Assembly (NCBI RefSeq): GCF_003612125.1
Contig: NZ_RAWI01000022.1
Coordinates: 1-51,539, forward strand
Direction: 5' to 3'
Length of the DNA stretch: 51,539 nucleotides
DNA from: Corallococcus praedator
Lineage (GTDB): Bacteria > Myxococcota > Myxococcia > Myxococcales > Myxococcaceae
The notes under the pieces are model-generated. The model was given only the letters and a program-made list of their open reading frames with translations. It was not told the origin of the DNA and did not search any database. A program made the translations under genes and the position numbers. Positions within the stretch are counted from its first letter, which is position 1. The number at the start of each line of letters is the position of its first letter. Shown here one piece after another: positions 9,052-15,633 of this stretch.

Positions 9052-9702
9052 ATGGGCGCCGAGGAAACCCTCTTTCAAAGATTTGGCAAGGAGTTCCCCA
9101 AGGGCACCGAGCTCTTCCGTGAGGGAGAGATCGGCAAGGAGATGTTCGTCATCCAGTCGGGGAAGATCGCCATCTCCAAGCGCGTGCGCGACGTGGAGAA
9201 GGTCCTGGCCGTCCTGGGACCGGGCGAATTCTTCGGTGAGATGGCCATCATCTCCAACAAGCCCCGGAACGCCTCCGCCATCGTCCATGACGACGCGAAG
9301 CTGCTCGTCATCGATCCGAAAACCTTCGAGGCGATGATCCGCGGCAACGCGGAGATCGCCGTCAGGATGATCAAGAAGCTGGCCGAGCGCCTGTCGGAGG
9401 CGGACGCCCAGATTGAAAACCTGCTCCACGGGGACCCCGCCAGCCGCGTGGTCCATCAGATCCTCCAGGCCTGCCAGGCGCGGGGCCGGCAGCAGGAGGA
9501 GGGCGTGGAGATCGACTTCGCGGTGCGGGAGATGCCCCGGCAGATCGGCGTGGGCGAGCCCGCCGTTCGCAGCATGTTGGATCGCATGGAGCGCGCGGGG
9601 CTCATCGAGCGCAGCGGTGACAGACTGACCGTGTATGACACGGCCCGGCTGCATGACTTCCTCAACTACCTCGAGATGAAGTGGAAGTTCGGAGACCTCT
9701 AG
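9052..9702 (+). CDS. CRP/FNR-family cyclic-nucleotide-binding transcription regulator
   Basis: A 216-residue protein with an N-terminal cyclic-nucleotide-binding beta-roll (about 15-125; glycines in [18 protein letters not shown] and the phosphate cassette region [20 protein letters not shown]), a linking helix and a C-terminal winged-helix DNA-binding region (about 150-216; [23 protein letters not shown]). The cassette keeps FGEMA and the Arg-x-Ala pattern (RNASA) expected of real nucleotide binders. It is followed after one base by a cyclic nucleotide phosphodiesterase gene, so signal sensing and destruction are co-transcribed. The start has no strong Shine-Dalgarno. Confidence 0.85.
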   Translation: MGAEETLFQRFGKEFPKGTELFREGEIGKEMFVIQSGKIAISKRVRDVEKVLAVLGPGEFFGEMAIISNKPRNASAIVHDDAKLLVIDPKTFEAMIRGNAEIAVRMIKKLAERLSEADAQIENLLHGDPASRVVHQILQACQARGRQQEEGVEIDFAVREMPRQIGVGEPAVRSMLDRMERAGLIERSGDRLTVYDTARLHDFLNYLEMKWKFGDL

Positions 9703-9703
9703 C

Positions 9704-10459
9704 GTGAAGCTGCAAGTCCTCGGGTGCCACGGCGGCGAGCTTCCCACGTGCAGGAGCACCTGCTTCCTCGTGGACGACGTGCTCGCGCTCGACGCGGGAG
9801 CACTCACCGGGACGCTGTCGCTGGAGCAGCTCTGCAAGGTCGACGACATCCTCGTCGGCCACAGCCACTTCGACCACGTGAAGGACCTGCCGCTGCTCGC
9901 CGACCTGGTCATCGGCCGGCGCGACAAGCCCGTCACCATCCATGCCTCCCGCGAGTGCGCCAGGGCGCTGCGCGAGAACATGTTCAACAACGCCCTGTGG
10001 CCGGACTTCACCCGCATCCCCACGCGCCACAAGCCCGTGCTGGCCATCAAGACCTTCCGCGCCGGCAGCACCTTCCAGGTGGGCCCCTACACCGTGAGGA
10101 GCGTGCCGGTGAGCCACCCGGTGGAGTCCTGCGCCTTCATCATCTCCGACGGGAAGTCCTCCCTCGCGATGAGCGGCGACACCGGCCCCACCGACAAGCT
10201 GTGGAAGGCGCTCAACGCCACGAAGAACTTGAAGGCGCTGCTGCTGGAAGCCAGCTTCCCCAACAGCCTCCAGGCCCTGGCGGACATCTCCGGCCACCTG
10301 ACGCCGGCCACCGTGGGCTCGGAGCTGCGCAAGTTCGACCGCAACGGCGCCCAGGTGATGCTCTACCACCTGAAGCCCGCCTTCATCCCCCAGCTCAAGA
10401 AGGAGCTGGCCCCACTGCCGGTGAACGTCCTGGAGCTGGGGGAGACCTTCCAGTTCTAG
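9704..10459 (+). CDS. Metallo-beta-lactamase-fold hydrolase, class II-type cyclic nucleotide phosphodiesterase
   Basis: A 251-residue metallo-hydrolase. The metal site HSHFDH is in [12 protein letters not shown], with further ligands likely in SHPVES and MSGDTGP. The N-terminal pattern ([23 protein letters not shown]) and overall layout resemble the PDEase II group that hydrolyses 3',5'-cyclic nucleotides. The GTG start lies one base after the stop of the cyclic-nucleotide-binding regulator, which supports the substrate guess. Assignment to the metallo-hydrolase fold is firm; the cyclic nucleotide substrate is inference from family and context. Confidence 0.78.
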   Translation: MKLQVLGCHGGELPTCRSTCFLVDDVLALDAGALTGTLSLEQLCKVDDILVGHSHFDHVKDLPLLADLVIGRRDKPVTIHASRECARALRENMFNNALWPDFTRIPTRHKPVLAIKTFRAGSTFQVGPYTVRSVPVSHPVESCAFIISDGKSSLAMSGDTGPTDKLWKALNATKNLKALLLEASFPNSLQALADISGHLTPATVGSELRKFDRNGAQVMLYHLKPAFIPQLKKELAPLPVNVLELGETFQF

Positions 10460-10487
10460 CCGTGCCGCAGCGCGCCGTACGGGGGTA

Positions 10488-10516
10488 TTGACGGCTGTCG
10501 GCGGGCGGACTAACCC
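10488..10516 (+). promoter_or_regulatory. Predicted sigma-70-type promoter of accD-folC
   Basis: TTGACG (10488-10493), a 17-base spacer, and TAACCC (10511-10516). Transcription would start near 10523, only about five bases before the accD ATG at 10528, so the mRNA would be almost leaderless; no Shine-Dalgarno is visible. Confidence 0.55.
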
Positions 10517-10527
10517 CTGGCGCCCAC

Positions 10528-11379
10528 ATGGCCTGGTTCTCCAAGAAGCCCCGCATCGCCGTCGACCCCGAGCCTGTCGCCGAGCCCCAGCCCTCCCGCA
10601 TGCAGGGCCTGTGGGCCAAGTGCGAGAGCTGCGACGAGATCATCTACCGTCAGGAGCTGGAGAAGAACTGGATGGTGTGTCCGCACTGCGACCACCACCA
10701 CGCCTGGACGGCGCGCTCGCGGCTGGCGGCCACGTTGGATCCGGACTCCTTCGAGGAGTTCGACAAGGAGCTGGAGCCGTTGGATCCGCTCGGGTTCAGC
10801 GACACCAAGAAGTACAAGGACCGGCTGAAGTCCACGCGCAAGAACCTGGATGAGAACGACGCGTTCATCTCCGGCGTGGGCCGCATCGAGGGCCATCAGG
10901 TCTCCGTGGGCTGCTTCCTCTTCGAGTTCATGGGCGGCTCCATGGGCTCGGTGGTGGGGGAGAAGGTGACGCGCGTGTTCGAGCGCGCGTACGAGCTCAA
11001 GTGCCCCGCGCTGGTGTTCTCCGCGTCCGGCGGCGCGCGCATGCAGGAGGGCATCTTCTCCCTGATGCAGATGGCGAAGACGTCCGCGGCCATCGCGCGC
11101 TTCCGCAACAGCGGCAAGCCTTACGTGTCGGTGATGCTCAACCCCACCACCGGCGGCGTGGCCGCGTCCTTCTCCTGGCTGGGCGACGTCATCCTCGCGG
11201 AGCCGCACGCCCTCATCGGCTTCGCGGGCCCGCGCGTCATCGAGCAGACCATCCGCCAGAAGCTCCCGGAGGGCTTCCAGCGCTCGGAGTTCCTGCTGGA
11301 CCACGGGATGATCGACGCCATCATCCACCGCAAGGACCTGCGCATGAAGCTGGGCCAGCTCCTGGGCCTGCTGGGGTAG
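10528..11379 (+). CDS. accD: Acetyl-CoA carboxylase carboxyltransferase subunit beta
   Basis: Beta half of the carboxyltransferase that makes malonyl-CoA for fatty-acid synthesis. The 283-residue protein has the N-terminal four-Cys zinc ribbon (CESCDEI near residue 32 and CPHCDHHH near 55) followed by the crotonase-like carboxyltransferase domain with SASGGARMQEG, PTTGGVAASF and GFAGPRVIEQT. The neighbouring folC is the classic partner in many bacteria. The alpha subunit gene accA is not in the window. Confidence 0.95.
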   Translation: MAWFSKKPRIAVDPEPVAEPQPSRMQGLWAKCESCDEIIYRQELEKNWMVCPHCDHHHAWTARSRLAATLDPDSFEEFDKELEPLDPLGFSDTKKYKDRLKSTRKNLDENDAFISGVGRIEGHQVSVGCFLFEFMGGSMGSVVGEKVTRVFERAYELKCPALVFSASGGARMQEGIFSLMQMAKTSAAIARFRNSGKPYVSVMLNPTTGGVAASFSWLGDVILAEPHALIGFAGPRVIEQTIRQKLPEGFQRSEFLLDHGMIDAIIHRKDLRMKLGQLLGLLG

Positions 11380-11398
11380 GGCCGTCCCGCCCTCCGCC

Positions 11399-12712
11399 AT
11401 GGACGCGCCCCGCACCCCCGAGGAGGCCCTGCGCTTCTTCCAGGCGCTCAACCCCTCCGGCATCAAGCTGGGCCTGGAGCGGGTGAAGGACGCGCTCGCG
11501 GCGCTGGACCACCCGGAGCGCGACTACCCGGCGCTGCACGTCGCCGGCACCAACGGCAAGGGCAGCACCTGCGCCTTCGTGGCGCGCGCGCTCGAAGCCG
11601 CCGGCCACCGGGTGGGGCTCTACACGTCGCCGCACCTCGTGCGCGTCAACGAGCGCATCCGCGTGGCGGGCGAGGACATCCCGGACGACGTCTTCGGGCA
11701 GCGCATCCTGGAGGTGCTGGAGCGCTACCCCTCCGCGCTTGCGGACCCGATGACGTACTTCGAGTTCGGCACCGTGGTCGCCCTCTGGCACTTCTCGCGG
11801 GAGCGCGTGGACGTGGCCGTGCTGGAGACCGGCCTCGGTGGACGGCTTGACGCCACCAGCGCCGCGAACCCCGTCGTCACCTGCGTCACCCCCGTGTCCT
11901 TCGACCACATGGAGTACCTGGGCCACACGCTCCGGGACATCGCTGGGGAGAAGGCGGGCATCTTCAAGCCCGGCGTGCCGGTGGTGCTCTCCCGGCAGGA
12001 CCCGGAGGCGATGGACGCGCTCCTGCGCCGGGCGGAACAGCTGGGAGTGCCGGTCCACGTGGAGGGCCGTGACTTCGGCCTGGAGGTCCACGATGACGAC
12101 AGGCTGGCGTACCGGGGGCTCGGCTGGTCGCTGGGTGACCTGACGCTCGCCCTGCGCGGGCCCTACCAGCGGCAGAACGCGGCGGTGGCCCTGGCCTGCC
12201 TGGAGGCCCTCCAGGCGCGGGGCGTGGCCGTGACGCCCCAGGCCGCCCGGGTGGGGCTGGCCACCGCGCGCTGGCCCGGACGTCTGGAGGAGGTGGCCTC
12301 CCATCCCCCGGTGGTGGTGGACGGCGCCCACAACCCGGCGGGGGTGGCGGTGCTGCTGGAGGCCCTGGATGCCCTCTACGCGGGGCGTCCCCTGCACCTG
12401 GTGTTCGGGGTGGTGGCGGACAAGGACCGGGGCCCGATGATGCGGGCCCTGTTGCCGCGGGCGACCTCCGTGCACCTCACCCCGCTGGACACGCCGCGCT
12501 CGCTGGCGCCGGAGCGATACACCGACGAAGCGCGCGCCTTGTGTTCACGCGTCGTCGCCCATGCCTCCCTGGAGGATGCCCTCGCGGGGGCCCGGGTCGA
12601 TGCGGATGGCAGCCCGGAAGGATGGATCCTTTGTACAGGTTCATTGTTCCTGGTCGGCGCCGTGAAGCGATTGGTCGCAGGAAACCTTGGCGCGATGCAG
12701 CAGCGGCAGTAA
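11399..12712 (+). CDS. folC: Bifunctional dihydrofolate synthase / folylpolyglutamate synthase
   Basis: An ATP-dependent ligase adding Glu to dihydropteroate and to folates. The 437-residue Mur-ligase-fold protein has the P-loop VAGTNGKGST (about 46-55), the folate loop TSPHLVRVNERI, TYFEFGT, the segment VLETGLGGRLDATS and the C-terminal DGAHNP. It begins 19 bp after accD and is probably co-transcribed. The 3' end is followed by the alpha/beta hydrolase after nine bases. No unusual substitutions were seen. Confidence 0.94.
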   Translation: MDAPRTPEEALRFFQALNPSGIKLGLERVKDALAALDHPERDYPALHVAGTNGKGSTCAFVARALEAAGHRVGLYTSPHLVRVNERIRVAGEDIPDDVFGQRILEVLERYPSALADPMTYFEFGTVVALWHFSRERVDVAVLETGLGGRLDATSAANPVVTCVTPVSFDHMEYLGHTLRDIAGEKAGIFKPGVPVVLSRQDPEAMDALLRRAEQLGVPVHVEGRDFGLEVHDDDRLAYRGLGWSLGDLTLALRGPYQRQNAAVALACLEALQARGVAVTPQAARVGLATARWPGRLEEVASHPPVVVDGAHNPAGVAVLLEALDALYAGRPLHLVFGVVADKDRGPMMRALLPRATSVHLTPLDTPRSLAPERYTDEARALCSRVVAHASLEDALAGARVDADGSPEGWILCTGSLFLVGAVKRLVAGNLGAMQQRQ

Positions 12713-12721
12713 CTTTGAGAC

Positions 12722-13993
12722 ATGCGCCTGCCGGACTGGAGATCGGCCCTACCGGGTCCTCCGATGCCCACCGTCGATGAAGTCGACTTCCGGGCGCTGT
12801 ACTCAAAGACGAACTACGTGGTGGAGACGGCGGACGGATGGTCGCTTGTCATCACGCGATACCGGCCGGTGAAACAGGCGTTCGCGCAGCCGCTGTTCGG
12901 TGAGCCGCTGTTGCTCGTGCACGGCTTCTCCCAGAACCGGCACACGTGGACGAGCGGCCAGTTCGTCAAGAACCTGCTCTTCTTCGGCGTGGACATCCAC
13001 ATCCTGGAGCTGCGCGGGCACGGCAAGAGCTCCATCGCCTTCCAAAAGGAGCGCGCCGAGCGCTTCAAGCGCCCGCTTCCCCCGGACCTGGACTACGGCT
13101 GGGACCTGGACAGCTACTTCCTCTACGACCTGCCCGCGGCCGTCTCCGGCGTGAAGCGCATCACCCGCCGCGAGCGCGTCTTCTACTGTGGCCACTCCAT
13201 GGGCGGCATGCTGGGCTACGGCTACGCTGGCATCCACGACGACTTCGAGGGGCTCATCACCATTGGCGCCCCCGCGGACCTGGGGCGTGGGTTCATGCTG
13301 CTGCGCATGCTGGCGCACGGCTCGCCGCTCCTGGCGAGCGCGGTGGACATGGCGCTGGGGGGCGTGAACCTGAACCGCCGCGCGAGCTCGTTCGGACGCT
13401 CGCTCCTGTCCAAGGGGGCAGGGGCCTTCAGCCCGTCGCTCCAGAAGCGCCTGACGCCGGACACCCCGAAGTCGCTCGTGTTCAACGCGGTGCCGGTGGA
13501 CGTCGTCCTGAAGTTCGTGGAGCGGCAGCTGGCGCAGGCGGATGACTCGAAGTTGTATCAACGTTTCACGCGCAAGCTGAACCGGCTGGTCAACACCGAA
13601 CGCGTCAGCCGCGACGACATCCGCTGGCTCCTGCGCGAGGGCGGCGAGCGCGAGCCGCGCAAGGTGATTGAACAGTTCGCCCGGTGGATCCGCCGGGGCG
13701 AGATGGTCTGCTATCGCACGGACTACGACTTCAAGCGCGGCTTCGGGAAGATTGAAATCCCCATGGCCATCATCTTCGGGGACATGGATCCGCTGGCGTC
13801 CGTGGAGTCCACCCGCAGCGTGTATCGCGCGGCGAAGAGCGAATACCTGCTGTGGCGGCCGGTGAAGGGCAACAGCCACGTCGAGCTGACCATGGGGCAC
13901 GACATCCGGCAGATCTGCTACGACATCAAGAACCTCATTGAATACACACGCACGCACCGCACGCGCTCGCCCACGCTGCCGCGCTTGCGTTGA
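12722..13993 (+). CDS. Alpha/beta hydrolase
   Basis: A 423-residue hydrolase. The oxyanion region is LLLVHGFSQNR (about 64-73), the nucleophile elbow is GHSMGG with Ser159, the likely acid is in IIFGDMDPLAS, and the His is in NSHVELTMGHD. A long lid-like insertion (about 190-330) carries a basic helical segment. Family relatives include lipases, esterases and PHA-type enzymes; the substrate cannot be read from the sequence. ATG 12722 lacks a good ribosome-binding site, and ATG 12764 (MPTVDEVDF) is an alternative start. It lies nine bases after folC and may be in the same operon. Confidence 0.82.
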   Translation: MRLPDWRSALPGPPMPTVDEVDFRALYSKTNYVVETADGWSLVITRYRPVKQAFAQPLFGEPLLLVHGFSQNRHTWTSGQFVKNLLFFGVDIHILELRGHGKSSIAFQKERAERFKRPLPPDLDYGWDLDSYFLYDLPAAVSGVKRITRRERVFYCGHSMGGMLGYGYAGIHDDFEGLITIGAPADLGRGFMLLRMLAHGSPLLASAVDMALGGVNLNRRASSFGRSLLSKGAGAFSPSLQKRLTPDTPKSLVFNAVPVDVVLKFVERQLAQADDSKLYQRFTRKLNRLVNTERVSRDDIRWLLREGGEREPRKVIEQFARWIRRGEMVCYRTDYDFKRGFGKIEIPMAIIFGDMDPLASVESTRSVYRAAKSEYLLWRPVKGNSHVELTMGHDIRQICYDIKNLIEYTRTHRTRSPTLPRLR

Positions 13994-14022
13994 AGCGCGG
14001 ACGTTCCCGCGGGCCTGAAAAG

Positions 14023-14050
14023 TTGGAGCCTCCCGGCTGCGTGCTAATTT
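14023..14050 (+). promoter_or_regulatory. Predicted sigma-70-type promoter of the AMIN protein gene
   Basis: TTGGAG (14023-14028), a 16-base spacer, and TAATTT (14045-14050), about 35 bases before the ATG at 14086. The AT-rich -10 stands out in GC-rich surroundings. Confidence 0.45.
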
Positions 14051-14085
14051 CGCGCGCCTCTGTCGTACGTCAACGGGAGTGGTCG

Positions 14086-15582
14086 ATGAAGGCCTTGGCG
14101 GTGTCGCTGCTCGGATGGATGCTCGTGCCCCTGGTGGCGCTGGCGCAGCAGCCGGCTGCGGACCTCAACACCATCACCAGCATCACCGTGAATGGTGGGA
14201 CGGTTGAAATCACCGGCAGCAAGAAGCCGGACTTCAACAGCTTCACCATGACGGATCCGCCCCGGCTGGTGCTGGACGTGTCCGGCGCCGTCTTCCAGGG
14301 CGTGGACGAAGAGCAGCCGGTGGGCAACGGCACCGTCACCGGCATCCGCACCGCCACGTACGGCACCGAGTCCGCCTCCATCGCGCGCATCCTCATCGGC
14401 TACGAGCGCGAGGTGGAGACCGACATCCAGTCCGCCGGCAACAAGCTGGTGGTGAAGGTCCTGGGGGGTGGGGGCAACACGGCCGTCGCCGCGAACACGC
14501 CCGCGCAGCCGCAGGGCACGGCGGAGATCGCCTCCGCGACCAACACCCCGACGGGGGCCAACGCCCAGGACGCCGCGAAGGCCGCCGCGTCGGACCGCGA
14601 CGCCCAGGACAAGGCCGCGAAGGCCGCCGCCGACGCCGCCCGGGCGGACCGGGAGGCCCAGGAGAAGGCCGCCGCCGAGGCCTCTGCCCGCGCCAAGGCG
14701 GACGCGGACGCCGAGCGCCAGAAGCAGGAGGAGGCCCGGCTCGCGTCGCAGCGCCAGGACGAGGAGCGCCGCACCTCCGAGGCCGCCGCCATCGCCGAGC
14801 GCAAGCGCCAGGAGGAGGACGCCCGCGTGGCCGCCCAGCGCGCGGAGGAGGAGCGCCGCACCGCCGCCCAGGCCGCCGCCGAGGCCCAGCGCCAGCAGCA
14901 GGCCCAGGCCCAGGCCTCCGCGAAGAGCTCGGCGGAGGAGAAGCGCGCCGCCGCCCAGGCCGCCGCCGAGGAGAAGCGCGCCGCCGCCCAGGCCGCCGCC
15001 GAGGAGAAGCGCGCCACCGCGCAGGCCGCCGCGGACGCGAAGCGCCAGAGGGCCGAGGAGGCCCAGGCCGCCGCCCAGGCCCGCCGCGAGGAGCAGCAGC
15101 AGGCCCGCGCCTCCGCCGCCGAGACGCGGCGCCAGAAGGCCGAGGAGGCCCGCGAGAGCCGCCAGCAGCGGACGGTGGCCTCCCGCGAGACGCCCTCGCG
15201 CGCCGCCAGCCAGGGCAGCTCGGCGCGGGAGAGCGGTGGGGGCCAGACGTCGTCGCGCCGCAAGACGATGACGCTGGTGGGCTTCCAGCAGCAGCCGGAC
15301 AGCTCGCGCGTGTTCGTGCGCACCAACGAGCCGGTCCGCTATACGGTGAGCGAGTCGGGCAACCAAGTGGTGCTGGAGCTGGAGAACACGCGCGTGGTGG
15401 AGTCCAACAACACGCTGCCCCTGGACACGCACTTCTTCCCGTCGGCGGTGTCGCGCGTGGAGGCGTTCGCCGGCGCGGGCCACACCGTTCGCGTCGTCAT
15501 CCAGTTGAAGCAGGGGGTTCGCTACCAGACACGCCAGGACGGCGGGCTCATCACCCTCGACTTCCCGCGTCCGGGCCGCTAG
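14086..15582 (+). CDS. Secreted AMIN-domain protein with long Ala/Glu/Lys/Arg coiled coil
   Basis: A 498-residue exported protein. A signal peptide (MKALAVSLLGWMLVPLVALA, 1-20) precedes an AMIN-like beta domain (about 28-130; ITVNGGTVEITGSKKPDF, PPRLVLDVSG). A charged alpha-helical stretch of about 200 residues (about 165-390) follows, with three exact or near-exact 11-residue units EEKRAAAQAAA at 284-316. A second AMIN-like domain lies at 394-498 (VFVRTNEPVRYTVSESG, VVLELENT). AMIN domains target periplasmic proteins to the envelope or peptidoglycan, and the helix recalls TolA. There is no secretin or amidase domain, so it is neither PilQ nor AmiC. The start is fixed by GGGAG at 14075-14079. 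It lies 51 bp upstream of lptD, suggesting an envelope role. Confidence 0.8.
   Translation: MKALAVSLLGWMLVPLVALAQQPAADLNTITSITVNGGTVEITGSKKPDFNSFTMTDPPRLVLDVSGAVFQGVDEEQPVGNGTVTGIRTATYGTESASIARILIGYEREVETDIQSAGNKLVVKVLGGGGNTAVAANTPAQPQGTAEIASATNTPTGANAQDAAKAAASDRDAQDKAAKAAADAARADREAQEKAAAEASARAKADADAERQKQEEARLASQRQDEERRTSEAAAIAERKRQEEDARVAAQRAEEERRTAAQAAAEAQRQQQAQAQASAKSSAEEKRAAAQAAAEEKRAAAQAAAEEKRATAQAAADAKRQRAEEAQAAAQARREEQQQARASAAETRRQKAEEARESRQQRTVASRETPSRAASQGSSARESGGGQTSSRRKTMTLVGFQQQPDSSRVFVRTNEPVRYTVSESGNQVVLELENTRVVESNNTLPLDTHFFPSAVSRVEAFAGAGHTVRVVIQLKQGVRYQTRQDGGLITLDFPRPGR
14935..15033 (+). repeat. Three tandem 33-bp coding repeats
   Basis: Units at 14935-14967, 14968-15000 and 15001-15033. 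The first two are identical and the third has a few substitutions. Each encodes the 11-residue unit EEKRAAAQAAA. An 11-residue period is compatible with a hendecad coiled coil. Confidence 0.9.
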
Positions 15583-15633
15583 GACGGGGCGGGCGCCGTT
15601 GCCGGCACGGCGCCCCCTGCCAACGCCCCCTGC

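Noticed and set aside
8878-10071. In-frame upstream extension of purM
   Set aside because: The extension does not resemble PurM and is antisense to the CRP-family gene; the GTG at 8877 gives the normal PurM N-terminus.
14935-15033. Tandem 33-bp repeats as a possible CRISPR
   Set aside because: The units are directly adjacent without spacers and are in frame within a coiled-coil gene.
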